From NCBI RefSeq assembly GCF_024166365.1, contig NC_064837.1, positions 76,689,553 to 76,753,552 on the forward strand: 64,000 bases of DNA, in the 5' to 3' direction. This document shows positions 22,617-35,446 of this stretch, in pieces. This DNA is from Elephas maximus indicus (taxonomy: Eukaryota > Chordata > Mammalia > Proboscidea > Elephantidae). The number at the start of each line of letters is the position of its first letter. Within the stretch, counting starts at the first letter, position 1. Under the pieces are notes generated by a model. That model searched no databases. It saw nothing but the letters and a program-made list of their open reading frames with translations, and had not been told where the DNA came from. A program made the translations under genes and the position numbers.

Positions 22617-24045
22617 ACAGTGGTAAATACATGAAAAATACATACGTATCGTTCATCCCATTACAACCAACGCTGGTTAAATTTTTAAAAGAAAAAAGGA
22701 CACAAAGTCCAGTACTGTGGCGGGCAACTATAGATAAATTTGACATGCCCTGTGTCAGTGCTAACAGTAACCGTTTGACAAAGTGGACCTAGTATAAATT
22801 TACTCTCCCATGGTGCCTTGGCTACTGTACTGCTCTTGAGCTGTGTGTTGCCATATCAAAGTAGGGAAGAGGACCAGGGGCATGGGAGCAAGCCAGGGCC
22901 TGTCCTGCTGTGGAGAAGGGGGCACCCAGTCCTTGAGTTCTCCCTCCAGGGCTTCAAGAAAGGACCCTGAGGCCTCACATTGCCAGGTTTGAACCTCTGT
23001 CTGTTAATTACCTGTCAGAAGACAGTGCAGAGACCTAAGTGAGTTTTTAATTTATGAAGGTCAGATTTCTTTTAGAAAATACCAACCTGAATAAAAATTC
23101 AGAGGAGAATCACCTCCTGAATTCCCTGAGAAAGCAACAAGGATTGGTGGTTTTCTAAATAAACATGCAGCCAGGGGTGAGAGTGGGGGAAGCAAATTGT
23201 ATAGGAACCTATGTTTAGAATAATTTGTAAATTGTCAGAATAGTTTAAAAACTGTAAGGCCCTGGTGGTAACATGACTTATGCAAGGCTTCTCTGCCTAC
23301 TTCTGGTCCCATAACTCCAGTTTCTCTCTCTGGCTCTTTGCTCTAAACACAGTGAATTGCCTGAAGATACCCAGACCCATCACAGATTCTGATGCCCTCT
23401 ACCTGGAATACACGTTCTTTTGTTATCTTGGCTTGCACGTTGCTTCAAACCAATTAGCAATACCAACTAGCATGGCATTTCTTCTCAAGGCTACTACTAA
23501 TGAAACCAATGTAAAAGGTCTGTACAGAGACTGAACTGAAATGCCCCAGTGGGTACTTCCTTTGGCATTAGATAAATGGAACTGATCCCAGACTGTTAAT
23601 ATCTATAGGCCTTAGTTCTAGTTAGGCTGTATTCCGGGAGCCTTAAATCACGGAGTGAGAAGTACCAGTCTGTGAGACAACAGGTGAGCTGCCCTGGCTT
23701 CCTCCAGTGTGACAGCTGAGAATGTGGCTGTAAACTCCCCCACTCTCCCCCACCCAACCACCAAGATGCCCTAAGGACTGAGTACAGCTCTTCCGTCCTC
23801 TCCCTGCCCCCCCTGGACGGGAGGGCAACGAGAGATTTTAGTCGTTTTGAGTCATTGCCCTTACAGAGCCAGAACAATTTCAGTTTGTCAGTTCACAGAA
23901 AGGTTTTGTTTTTATATACTTCAGTAAATTCATGTGAAGATTTGTTTCTCTTATTAATTTTAAGTTTTTTTCAACAAGAAAAATTGCCATCCTTTTTTGC
24001 TGAAATAAATTTTTCTAATTACAAATGTAAGATATTTAAGGGTGT
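22617..24045 (+). other. PLAG1 intron 1 sequence, nothing recognised
   Basis: Mixed-composition intronic DNA with no SINE, LTR or splice-bounded exon that I can support. The short open frames on both strands show no domains. Confidence 0.5.
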
Positions 24046-24620
24046 TACTGGGGGGTAATTTTAATTGTGTACTTTACGAAATTGGAGTCATCATGTATAT
24101 ATACTTACTCTGTCACACGTTTAAAAAGTTTGACATAATATCGGTATTTTCCCATTTGATTTAATGTTCTTTAAATGCCTGGTTTTTAGCAGTTGCTTAG
24201 TATTGTGTCATATAAAAACTAAAAACCAAACCCGTTGCCATCGAGTCAATTCCGACTCAAAGTGACCCAATAGGACAGAGTAGAACTGCCCCATAGAGTT
24301 TCCAAGGAGCACCTGGTAGATTTGAACTGCAGACCTTTTGGTTACAGCCGTAGCACTTAACCACTATGCCACCAGGATTTCCTTCTTTCATATAGACATA
24401 CTTTATCCCCTTTTATCAGACATCACCAATTTTATTCTTAAAATATACTTTGAACATCTCAGACTTAAATTTTGTTTTTTTGTCTTTTGTTTTTGCTTAA
24501 ATTTTTAGAAATAGATTTATCAGGTCAGCGTGTATGAACTTTCTAAAGGCTTTAATTACGTATTTCCACAATATGTTCCAGAAAAGTTTCAACAATTTAC
24601 GTTCCCACCAGCAGTATCTG
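24046..24620 (-). mobile_element. old L1 3'-end-like fragment, split by an AfroSINE
   Basis: The plus strand resembles the antisense 3' region of old L1M elements: 'gccattt'-poor AT-rich text with 'cattttcccatttgattt'-like phrases left of the SINE, and 'tttccacaatatgttcca' then 'acgttcccaccagcagta' right of it. Family and borders uncertain. Confidence 0.45.
24220..24382 (-). mobile_element. AfroSINE, short type, nearly intact
   Basis: Reverse-complement copy running from an A-rich end (aaaaaccaaacccg) through the tail 'atcgagtcaattccgactc', core 'aggacagagtagaactgccc' and B box side to the head 'cactatgccaccagg'. It splits an older L1-like fragment. Confidence 0.95.
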
Positions 24621-25403
24621 TGAGATTTCTTTCTTCGTGGCAAGTTTTGTTTGATGTCAGTTTTTGTACAATCTTCAAGAACACCCTTCTCCTCTTCACC
24701 ACAGTGGCTAGTCCAACCTTCCTGCTGTCCCCAGGCCAAGCACCAGGCCCCTCCCTCCTCCTCAGCAAATAGACAGTCCTTCTGCCCTGGCCTCTTCTAC
24801 CAAAAAACCTTACCAGGATGAACATACATCCCTCCTAGGTCAGTAAAGAAGCCCGTTTTCTTATCCGAGACGAAAACCTCTCTCTCTGTCAGCCCCATTC
24901 TGCCCTGTCTCCTTAAGAATGGTCCATTTTCTTCACTGACTCTTTAGCTTCAAACATGAAGGTTCTGTAGTCTCTCCCCCTCAGGGTCCTGCTTCTCCTT
25001 TAGCTACCACCCTACTTTATTCTCTTCTGGTGTTAAGCTCTGAAAAACAGCATCCTCTTACTGTAAGTCATTTCTGTCACTCAGCTAGCTATAACCTTTT
25101 AGATGGTTCTCTTCCTCCTCCTCCTCTCATTCTGTCACTCCGCCCACCCCACCTCACTGTACAAGCTTTCTTGTTGAAGTTTTTGTCTTCATGCCTGAAT
25201 GGTGAACACTGCAAGAATTGTGGAGTAGCTCTTAGCAGCTTTATCTTTTTGTGGTTTTTGCTACCTTTTTCCTCCTCTTTGAGGCTCCTCCTCTACTCCC
25301 CCTCCCCATTTAAGTTACATAGTTTGGTCTCACAGTGGTGGGCTTTAGGCTCCGACACGAATTAACCAGTAATTTGGTTCAAATCTGCCTGTATGACAGT
25401 ACG

Positions 25404-25740
25404 GGCAGTGCTGGACAGTGGTAGAATTCTTACCTACCACGCATGGAACCCAGTTCAATTCCTGGCCAGTGCACCTCACGCGCAACCAGCACCCATGTCA
25501 CTGAAGGCTTGTGTGTTGCTCTGATGCTGCACAGGTTTCAGCAGAGCTTCCAGACTAAGACAGACTAGGAAGAAAGACCTGGCAATCTACTTCCAAAAAT
25601 CAGCCATTGAAAACCCTATGGATCACAGTGGTCTGATCTGCAACCCATCATGGAGATGGTGCACGACCAGGCAGCATTTAGTTCCGTTGCAGATTGGGGT
25701 TGCCATTAGTCGGGGCCACTCAAAGGCAGCAAACAACATA
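25404..25740 (+). mobile_element. SINE with a tRNA-Gly-like head and RTE/AfroSINE-like tail
   Basis: The first ~70 bases track tRNA-Gly(GCC): 'cagtggtagaattctta' (A box and D arm), 'cctaccacgcatgg' (anticodon arm region), 'agttcaattcctggcc' (B box and T arm). A body of about 220 bases unrelated to the AfroSINE follows, then a tail 'tgccattagtcggggccac' and 'caaaggcagcaaacaacata', like the RTE/BovB-type tail used by AfroSINE. The full element is about 335 bp. I do not recall its family name. Confidence 0.8.
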
Positions 25741-26036
25741 CAAGAGTAGGCCTTACAACTCTCTCCCTCTTCTTAATCTCCTTTGTTAATATTGCCAGGC
25801 ACATAAGTGGCCTCTCTCATAGGAAATGCTGGTTTTTGCTGGTTCTCAGCTCTCTGTTTCGTACTACTCTAGCACCTGTCTTCTGTATTTCACTCCTATA
25901 AGTAATCCCTGTCCTCTTCCATCCCCTCCTGTCCTCCTCTTTCCCTCCCTCCTCCTCTTCCCTGGCCATCCCTGCCCCCCACCTCTCCCTTTCCCTTCCT
26001 CTCCCCCAGTGCTTTTGATGCATCCCTGTTTTTATT

Positions 26037-26197
26037 TGGAACCCTAGTGGCACAGTGGTTAAGAGCTCAGCTGCTAACCAAAAGGTCAGCAGTTCAAATC
26101 CACCAGTCACTCCTTGGAAACCCTATGGGGCAGTTGTCTGTCCTATAGGGTCGCTATGAGTCAGAATCCACTTGATGACGAGTTTGTTGTTAGTTGC
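26037..26197 (+). mobile_element. AfroSINE, short type, nearly intact
   Basis: Complete head with A box (tggcacagtgg), B box (agttcaaatccaccag), the core 'gtcctatagggtcgctatg' and tail 'agtcagaatccacttgatg'. Same orientation as PLAG1. Confidence 0.95.
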
Positions 26198-26199
26198 CT

Positions 26200-27290
26200 C
26201 ACTTCTTCATACTGGTTCACAGGTATAAGATGCCCTAGCCATGTGGGCTTCAGTGTACTTTTCTGCTTTGAATCCTTACAGCTTCTATAAACTGGATCAC
26301 GCTACAGCCAGACTCTGTAACAGTCTGCACTGCAACCTGAGTCCTTGCGCACACAGAGTTCAGGCTAACTACTGGCTTCCCCACCTTTTTTTTACTTCTC
26401 AATTATGCATTTTTCAAGACGAAAATCACTAGAAATCTATAGCACTGCATTATTTTCATTTTCTGGCCTCTCTATGGTACTAGTCTAATACCATATAATA
26501 TTGTTTTTACTGTCATTTGTCACTTTCTAACACTGTCTTATGACAAGTTTTATTTAGCAGTTGTATTGCTTAACTAGAAATAAAGTATCAAACGGTCACA
26601 ACTGGCCAGTACACTCCTAGAGAACAGGGATTGTGTATTCTGTATTCTCAGTAATTCAAATGAACACCGTATGTACTGGGTGTCAGTAACACTTACTCAA
26701 TCATACTAGAGTGGTAACCGTATATAACTGGCAGCTCTCTTGGTTAGTGCCCGTATAGGCAGGTCTTCATTGTCCGCCCCCACAGAGGAAGCCTGAGGAT
26801 AATCCAAAGCATTGATTACTTCAGAATACATCTTGGTTTTCCTTGTTGAAGCCGGACTTGCCTCGGGATAGTCGCTTCAAAACAATAATAGTCACATCAT
26901 TACAAAAACAAACTAACTGGGAGCTGAGAAATTGTCCCGTCTCCTTCTGTCTCTGCCTCTGGCCTTGAGTTCTTCGTGGTTTGCATCCTTCCCTGTGAAT
27001 GCATGACCTGGTCTCTAACCGATGAGAAACACTAATCTGGGTAGAATTTCTCTGTGAGCTGTTTTTAGAATAAGATACATACCTCAAGAGGTTTTTCTAA
27101 AAACTATTACAGTGAAAATAGTGAATGTGTTTAGAATACATAAAAGGAAGTTAGCGTATTTGAGAAATGACAGTCAGCTTGGAATAATGTTTTACCAGAT
27201 AAAAATACGAATAATGTACATAATCTAATTGTGATTCTCAGGGGAAAATATACAAATCTAAGGACCTTGATGTGCTTACTTTTCATTTTT
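26200..27290 (+). other. PLAG1 intron 1 sequence, nothing recognised
   Basis: Unassigned intronic DNA between a SINE and a DNA transposon relic. Confidence 0.5.
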
Positions 27291-27297
27291 TAACGTA

Positions 27298-27926
27298 CAG
27301 TCATGCGTCACTTAGCATCCACAATACATTCTGTGAAATAGGACGTTATGTGATTTGGACCTTGTGTGCACACCATGTTATATCCTCAGTGAAGCTGTGT
27401 GGGATGCTGCTGCTGTCCCTAGCGCTGGCTTTGCTGTGTTTGGGAGCCATGATGCACTGCATGGTAATATTTTCGAAAGAAAATTAAACAGAGAACAGTA
27501 CAACTCTCGAGGCACGTGATACAGGAGATCAGATGCTGCTGCCTAGGAGTCGAAGCACACACTGATATATGGTAAACTTTTTATTTGTAAGTAGGGAAGG
27601 TCACCTTAAAATAATGATAGAAAGTACGATACAGTGCATGCATAAGCCAGTAACAGGTGTTTATTATGACGATCAGGACATAAGCGTTATAGGTTACATA
27701 TGTACGGTACTATTATAGGCCGGCAGCACAGTTGCTTTGTATACAAGAGACATGAGATACCCATGTTTTGTGTGGGAAGCCATCGCGTTCGCTACATCAC
27801 TTAACGTCTGCTGCGTCCTGTTCTCCAATTGGGATTTCTGACCTCTGTTTTAACCTTACGGGACCGTGAACGTGTATGCGGTCGTACATTGCCTGAATGG
27901 ACATCATGCAGCACGTGAATGTGCTG
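27298..27926. mobile_element. Tigger/pogo-like non-autonomous DNA transposon relic
   Basis: The left end, after a TA dinucleotide, reads 'cagtcatgcgtcacttagca' and continues 'aataggacgttatgtgattt'. The right end reads 'tatgcggtcgtacattgcct' and 'catcatgcagcacgtgaatg'. This is the pattern of an internally deleted mammalian TcMar-Tigger element with degraded inverted ends and TA target sites. No transposase frame survives. It lies less than 200 bp upstream of PLAG1 exon 2. Confidence 0.6.
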
Positions 27927-28100
27927 TAAATGTTTTATTTGTTTTACATTTTGTTTCTAACAGGATTTGAGGTAGATTTTTCAATAAAGTCCAATGAATA
28001 TGGATAAGTAATAGTGGATAAAAACCAATATGGCTCATATACCATTAACCAGATTGGGTCTGAGTTTTGGAATTTCAACTAACTCTTCTTTTCTTTTTAG

Positions 28101-28196
28101 GTTGCCTCTTGGTGCTGCCTTGGCGTTTTTGGCACCCAGAATGCTTCATTCTGTGATGGTCTGTTAATAAGGGTACCTTGCTAGAATTTGGAGCAG
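28101..28196 (+). other. PLAG1: PLAG1 exon 2 (noncoding leader exon)
   Basis: A 96 bp segment bounded by a strong acceptor (cttcttttctttttag) and a strong donor (GAGCAG followed by GTAGGT). It contains two ATGs sharing a frame that ends after eight codons (ATG at 28141). Exon 1 spliced to this exon would let the ATG at 2348 run on for about 23 codons to a stop here. PLAG1 leader exons are known to be alternatively spliced in human, and the second is often skipped. Identity rests on splice signals and position, without a transcript. Confidence 0.65.
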
Positions 28197-30379
28197 GTAG
28201 GTGGCTTTTATCATTATATGGCATGGCTTTCAAAGTTTAAGTTATTCCAGTTTCTAAGTGATCTAAAATATACTCTTCAAAGCTTTGAAAAGCATGCCAC
28301 ATAATAAGCATGCCACTTACTGTTTGGGGGTCAATAAATACGTACTGTGTTGAGCAGGACTTCACTGATAGTGATGGTCTAATAGAAGGCTTAGGATAAT
28401 GGCAAAGGGCAGTCTTTCTTAACCTGCGCACAAAATGCTTGGCTGCTGTAAAACGCTGATTCACTCATATTCCCCACATACTCCAAAGATGATCTCTTAA
28501 ACTCTTCCTTCTCTGAATCTGCTCAGAGTGGCAGAGTATCCCATGCTGTCACTATCTTTTTCTATCTGCTGAGAAGTATCTGGTTAACTGTGGGCTGGGG
28601 TGAAGTTAGCATGACTCGCTGGGGTGAGGCAGATGCTGGACAAGGAACCCAGAGGGGGAGACAGCGGTTAGCATTGTTGGAAAAGGACACAACACAGGCA
28701 TCCAGATACCCCAACTCGTAGATGCAGCTCAGTGGTGCAGAATCTAGGTGTGGGGATACTTGGAAATCCAGGCACACATGGATTTGGTACGAGGTAAGTC
28801 TGTCAGCAGGGCCCCCTGCCCCTTAGAATCTCAGAACCAGACAGGTTATCAAGAAGTGAGGCCAAAGCCCAGCCTGGAAGGGTCAGAGCCTGGTGGGCAG
28901 CACAGGTGGCTTCGAGGACCAGGGGAAGATGGCAGACAAGCCCCGAGCCCCTGGAAAGGGGAACGTAGCCTGAGAACCAAGAGGGGCCTCCCAGTGTGCA
29001 TGAACAGGCTTTATAACCAAATAAAAGATAAATAAGTCAATTTTCTAATAAGCAAATGTTCTATGTTGGTTAGGCATTAAAATCAAGTTAGCATGAATTT
29101 TTAGCCATTTATATATTATGAGTAGTTTTTGAAATATAAAGTCGTTAATAGTTTTTTAGTGTCATGGATTATGGATTTTTTCTTTTTCTATTTCATTGTC
29201 ATTTTTAAACTTTTTAAATGAAGCTACTTTTTATACCAGCTAGAAAAGGAAAAAAGTATTTAATTACTTTTACTAAGCCGAACTGTCTATACAGGCTTTC
29301 TTATTGTTGAATCTCCTGTACCTGTAATCAGTCAGATTTTCTCCGATTTCCATCCTCATCCTCACCCTCACATTTTAATTTCCCATGAAGAACTTTCACT
29401 TTAAGATTCTGAATTTTACTTTTTCCTTTCTCTTTTCCTTAAAACTTCATGGACTATTTCTAAATGATAAATCATAATCAGTACAGATCAACGGAGCTGT
29501 GGAATAGTATATTTGAAAGCAGAAATGTTCTGAACCTCAGGCCAACTGAGTGCCATCCAGGCTTGTCTCACGTTTGCATGTCACCTGCGGGCCCCGAGTC
29601 CACCTAGCTTCCGGAGACCCTCCCTGGGACTCAGAAACAGTAGGACTCCCAGATGGTTGTGTTGCTCCCTGACCTCCAGACTTCCCCTCCCCTAAGACTG
29701 ACTAACGATTTAGTTCTATGGGGCTTGTCTTCTGAGCTTGCTTTGTAACCGACTTGAGATTTCAAGAACCCCAAAACATGTTTTCCTACTTGTTGTGATT
29801 CATGAAATTCCTTTAAAGGGACTAAAGTTCCATTCAACAAATATTTCTGACACGCCTCCTCTTTGCCAGGGCACTGTAAGATGCTGGAGGTATACAGGTG
29901 AGTAATAGTCTCTCCAGAGATGGCTTTATAGTCCGGAGGGAAAGACAGGGCAGGCAGATTATTTCAAGAAGAGCTTCCCAGTTCACATTAGGGATGAAAG
30001 GCTTTAGTGGTCAGGCTTTGAAGTTCATTCTCACTCAAGTAGAATCAGCCAAGTAATATAAATATCAAATCTCTTCTGATCGTGAAGGCTGGGAGCACAG
30101 GGGACCTCAGGAGATGGATGGAGGGAACGGCATCTCTGACTTGACAGTTTTGTTTAGAAATGATCCTATTGATCTTCAACTCTAATAGAAGTGGTTGTTT
30201 CCAGAGCAGTTGTATCCTGGACAACCACATGGGTTTCTCTTAGGGAGGACAGATTGATAGTACACGTGGACCCTTGACTGGATGTGGATTCTGTTTTCAC
30301 TACATTTTTTAGTGCTGCTCAAGAATCAGCACCCAGACTTGAGAACATTTATATCAGGTTGTATACCATAGTAGTACAA

Positions 30380-30560
30380 AGGAGTCCTGGTGGCGCAGTG
30401 GTTAAAGTGCTGGACTGCTTTCCAGAAGGTCGGCAGTTCGAAACTACCAGTGGCTCCTCAGGAGAAAGATGGGGCACCCTGCTCCTGTAGAGATTTACAG
30501 AAATCCTGTGGGGCCACTTTGAGTCCGAATTGACTCAGTGGCAGAGCGTTTGTTTGGTTT
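30380..30560 (+). mobile_element. AfroSINE, long type
   Basis: Head 'gtcctggtggcgcagtggtt', B box 'agttcgaaactaccag', then the extra middle segment of the long type ('aggagaaagatgggg' and 'gagatttacagaaat'), and the tail 'tccgaattgactcagtgg'. Confidence 0.9.
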
Positions 30561-31514
30561 ATATCATAGTACAAGCCCATATCTAAAGTGTACTTTACTT
30601 TCAGATGGCTTAAAACTAATTCTCTGCGTGAGCTTTTATAACTGACTTTCTTATCACTTCCATTATCATGTGTGCTGATTTCTGTCTTTCCTTTTGATTT
30701 ATAGACAAATTCAGTTTCGGCACTGGCAAGTTCAGACATGAAACCTGGGTTACCCTGTACTCATGATTTTAAAAGCACTTTTTAGGCAGCTAATCATAAT
30801 CTGTCCTCCAAATGTGTAGGGTCCTTCAGTGTATAGCTGGTGTCAAACATTTTTGTTGTACCCCCAGAAATTTGAGTGGTTAGTGGTGATAAAAACAAAG
30901 AACTCATCACAATTTAGGATGTATGTGATTTTCAGATTGAGCTGACCTGTGAGCTACCTACTTTATGACCCTAGCCAGAGTACCAGTATTTTGGAAATGC
31001 TGTATACAAAAAAAAAGCCAAAGAAAATCTCTAAAAATAGTTAAAATGTTGATTAAGCAGTCTTACCTCGTATTCAGATACAGTTGGCGGTTCTTTGCTC
31101 CCTCTCAGGCATCACTCCTTCCCTTTTGCACAATTCCTGTCTCATTTCCTATTTTAATTACCTTGTGTAAAGGGAAAAAATGCCCTGGTGTACCGCTGAT
31201 CTGTATTTTTCATTTATTTTGTGAAGAATTTATAGTCATAGGGAAAACATCCCCCACATGGTGGATAAAATGGAATTCTAGCTTCTAAGTTACAGATCAT
31301 TAAAAGAGAAGAAAATTTTTTTATCCTAACATGACATTTTTGCTCAATAAAATTAATTAACCAAGGAAAATATTTCAGGATTGAAAGATAAAATTTGCTT
31401 TACTATTCCATTTTCATCAGCTTATCTACTCATTCCCTCTCTGGGTATGCTAGAAAACTTAAGTAGCTAGACCCCGGTTCAAGGTGGCCAAAAAGGACAT
31501 TCTGATTGTATAAA

Positions 31515-31715
31515 GGGAGTCCCTGGGTGGTGCAAATGGTTGGTGCAGTCAGTGGCTAACTGGAAGACTGGAAGTTCATGTCTACCCAGAGGCGCTTCAG
31601 AAGAAAGGCCTGAAAAATAAGCCACCGAAAACCCTGTAGAGCACAGTTCTCCTCTGACACACGCGAGATCACCGTGCGTCGGAACTGACTAGACGGCAGC
31701 TGGTTTTAATTGGAC
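31515..31715 (+). mobile_element. AfroSINE, long type, strongly diverged
   Basis: Recognisable by 'gagtccctgggtggtgcaaa', 'cagaagaaaggcctg', 'agagcacagttctcctctg' and the tail 'gtcggaactgactagacggc'. It is an older copy, with many changes in the B box region. Confidence 0.85.
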
Positions 31716-32833
31716 AGATAAAAGAACTGATGTTGGAATTTGTTGGTTCCATTTTGGAAGCTTTGGTTTGTTTGTATTCTTAAAAACAAATAGGTCTGCT
31801 CTTTCCCTTCATTTCTCTAACTTTTATATATTGAATATAAGACATTTGTAAATATCAGTAAGGCTAATTTCTACGGTAAGTTTCAAAAGGGTTATCCTAG
31901 AATTAGATTATAATGGCTTGCTCAAAATAAGTTGAAAATACCAAGTATGCTAACTTAAAAAAATCTATCCTTATTTTTTACTTATTTTAGTTAGCCATGA
32001 CATCTAACATAGGAAAATAAATGTTGAATTTTCATTATTCTGGGTATAGAGTAAGTTCTCTGAGTGCCTGCTTGGACAGGTGGCTCTTGGCCTGCCTCCT
32101 GCTTCTGAGCAGGTGGCCTTTCTGTTCTGGGGATCAGCAGCCCATTTAACCCTCTGACCATCTGGCCATCCTTCCTGCTCCGTGCCCCCTGGAGTACAGG
32201 CACCAGGAATGGGGGCTGATTGATACCACCGACGTTGTACTATGTCAGTCAAAGAATGCTTGTTTTCTGAGGCGAAACAAGTATTTTAGACATCTTTTTT
32301 TATTATAATCGCTGTTGTTTTAACTGAAGACTTTACAGATAGCTGTTAGGATTCAAAAAATACCTATTGGCGTATTTCGATTATTGGGCCAAATCGCACC
32401 ACCTGCATTGGTTTTGACTTGAATATGGATTGTTTATATTCTGCCGCATGTCCACCTGAGTGACTGAGCAGGCCTTGAGTTCATTGTGGTGCTGGTAAAC
32501 AGTTGCGGGGTTTTTTCTAATTTTTTTTTTCATTTGCTCAACAATTAGTTCACTGCCTTTTGTGGGAAACAGCAGTGAGTAAGCCTGACAGGGCCCCTGC
32601 CCTGTGCTGCCTGCCGTCTGTTTTTAATCCTCTCAAGTTTTAATAGTTTCAAGAGTTTTTTTTTAATTCTTCTCTAGTCAGTGATTTTTTTTATGGAGAT
32701 CAAGTGCTGTAAAAATTTCCAAATTATCATTCAGAATCATTGATGTTGTTTAAAAAAGTGTTCTTAAATGTGTGGTTGCCCTTGCCTCAGAATTGACCAT
32801 CTTCACGTTATTCAAAGCTCTGTTGTGCTTTGT

Positions 32834-33044
32834 GGAGCCCTGGTGGTGCAGTGGTTGGGGCATTTGACTGCTAACTGAAGGGATGGAGGTTCAAACCCCC
32901 CACCTGCTCCAGGAGAGAAAGATGTGGCAGTCTGCTTCCACAAAGATTTACAACCCTGGAAACCTGATGGGGCAGTTCTCCTCTGTCCTGTAGGGTCTCT
33001 ATGAGTCAGAATCAACTCGAGGCAGTGGGCTTTGATTGTGTTTT
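32834..33044 (+). mobile_element. AfroSINE, long type (first of an adjacent pair)
   Basis: Head 'gagccctggtggtgcagtgg', B box 'aggttcaaaccccccacc', long-type middle ('gagagaaagatgtggcag', 'aaagatttacaaccctgg'), core 'tctgtcctgtagggtctcta' and tail 'agtcagaatcaactcgagg'. Confidence 0.95.
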
Positions 33045-33048
33045 ATAA

Positions 33049-33265
33049 AAGAACCCTGGTGGCACAGTGGTTAAGTGCTTGGCTGCTAACCTAAAGCTCA
33101 GCAGTTCGAACCCACCAGCCATTCCTAGGGAGAAAGATGTGATAATTTGCTTGTGTAAAGGTTACAGCCTTGGAAACCCTATGGGGGCAGCTCTCCTCTG
33201 TCCTGTAGGGTTGTTATGAAACAGAATCGACTCAGTGGCAATAGTTTTTTGTTTTCTTTTGTTTT
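33049..33265 (+). mobile_element. AfroSINE, long type (second of an adjacent pair)
   Basis: It begins within a few bases of the end of the previous copy, in the same orientation. It has its own head 'gaaccctggtggcacagtgg', B box 'agttcgaacccaccagcc', long-type middle 'gggagaaagatgtgataat' and tail 'aacagaatcgactcagtgg'. The two copies differ at many sites, so they are separate insertions. Confidence 0.95.
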
Positions 33266-33269
33266 ATTG

Positions 33270-35430
33270 TGCTTTATACACATTAAAGTATTAACTACTG
33301 GTGAATTTCCTTTAGCAACCCACCTTATTTGCTACATATGAAGAGCCTGTTTTAAGCAAATGTTGACATTTTCTGAATTTTTTACTAATGGTGTTTTATG
33401 ATTAACGTAAAAGAATAAAGATATGATTATCAATATCACTTGCTCTGAATTAGAAAAGTATATATTTGACTTTTAATTTAAATACGAAAGAATTATCGAT
33501 GCAGGTAAGTGTTATAAAAAATGTATACCTGTTTGCAGAAATGAATATCAGAACTATGGAATTTAAAATAGATGAACAGTCTCAGTGCAGGCCTGTTAGA
33601 CCCTCTGATGTGTATGATTCCTTTTTCTTGTTTTAATGTGTGGGTCACTGTTTTAGAATGTAAAACAGAGAGAGATAAACCCATATGTGTGCGCACACGC
33701 ACAACATTCCCTTTGTTTCTGTGCATGCAAAGTTGCCCTGGAAAAAAATGCTTGTTTTGGTACCAGAAAAACTGGAGGAGTCTTCTGAAGTGCTGTTTCA
33801 TCTTAGAGTGATTTGAAATGGGTATATGTACATTTGTTATCTTGCTTCACAATTCTGCAGACCAAGGCAAAGAAGAACTTTCATCACTTGAAAAGCATAG
33901 TAATCAATCCTTGATAAATTATTTAAGAAAAAAGGTGTGCTGCAAACTTTTCAGAATAGTAGTCTTGGTACTTTTAAAAAGTTTTTCCTTAATCCTATAA
34001 AAGAGTATACAAATAATTTTAACATTTTAGTTAGGATTACATAAATAAAAACTCTGTATGTTTTTCTGTGTGTATTATATTAAGCCAAATAATAATTAAC
34101 TCTAACCATCCCCTGGTTTCCTTTGTTTTGGTAAAAAATTAGCAGTCCTTTAAAATATTCGTTAACTCATCAGAACTCACAATCACTAGGTTGCGTTTAG
34201 GGAAAAGTCACCATGACTTTGGAATTAGGTTTTTGGTAAAATGAATGAAAAGGATGGTTTTATTTATTATTTTATTTCAGGCTGTAAAATAAAATATATA
34301 GCAGGGGTAATTTGTAGATTACTGGGCTATCTCAAAGCAAGATACGCAATTTTAAACTACATTGAAATACCTAGACTCTAAAGTATTTTATTATAAAATG
34401 CCATTTAACAGTAAACAAAGAGAAATTTTGTGAATATATTTGAGATGCAGTAAAATTTATATTTATGTATTTATATTTGTCAGTAAGAAAGAAAAAATAT
34501 CAATTTATTATTAGTCAAGTTTGGTTTTACATTTTTTTTTCTAATTATTCACGCAGACATACTAGTTATTATTTTAACTATTATTTGAATTATTTAAAAT
34601 CTGTTTTATAAACTGAGTAGAAGAAACTTTTTAAGAAGTCTTATATTTGTTTCCTTTTGGGGGATTGCAGCTCTAATAGAGAAAATAGCCACTGTCCACT
34701 AGTCTTGTCTTTTAAGTATAATAAAAATTCATCCCCTTGCAAGCTGGTTGGCTAACCTGCACTTCTCACAGAATATGGTAGACGAAGGAGTGAAGTAGGA
34801 GCTTTCAGGCATAGGCTTTTTCTTGACTGTATCATATGTGCTGTCAAGTTGTTCAGCTTCCCCGAACTTCTCACCTCTAAAATGGCAATGATGGTAACTG
34901 CCCTCCACCTCTCGGGCTCCTTGACTTCCAGGGAGGAAATAGCGATGAAAACACTCTACATTTGTCAGGTATTTATGTGATTAAAATAACATAATACACA
35001 AACTTCCCATTCTTAATTAACCCTACCCAAAACTCATTATGTGCCCTGGGCAAGTAAGTATTTACCAAGTTAATTTTATTGTTTTGCAACTTTAATGTGC
35101 AGAATCCAGTTCTTCCGTTTTTATGCATGCCCTGTGCTTTACAGAAGAATAGAGCTTTGGCTGTAACTTTTTAAGTATCTTTTATTGCTCTAAATTTTCA
35201 TTTTTCTTCTCCTTTAAAATACGAGAATAATGCTGCTGCTTTCAAATATACCCATTAGTATTTTTTAATGATGCTTGAATGTCCTCTATTAAATATTTAT
35301 GCATCATCAAATTCTTAAAGTATGTGAAGATTAGATTTCAGGGGAAGTTATTAGATTTCTGTTTAGAACTTTAAAATTATTTTTATTTAACCGTCATTTT
35401 TAATTCTTTTGTTATTTTAACTATTCGGGG
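33270..35430 (+). other. PLAG1 intron 2 sequence, AT-rich, nothing recognised
   Basis: About 2.1 kb of AT-rich DNA without identifiable repeats or exons. Confidence 0.5.
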
Positions 35431-35446
35431 TGTGTGTGTGTACACG

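Noticed and set aside
25404..25475. A functional tRNA-Gly gene
   Set aside because: The tRNA-like region has changes in the D arm and acceptor, no terminator, and continues into a SINE body and tail.
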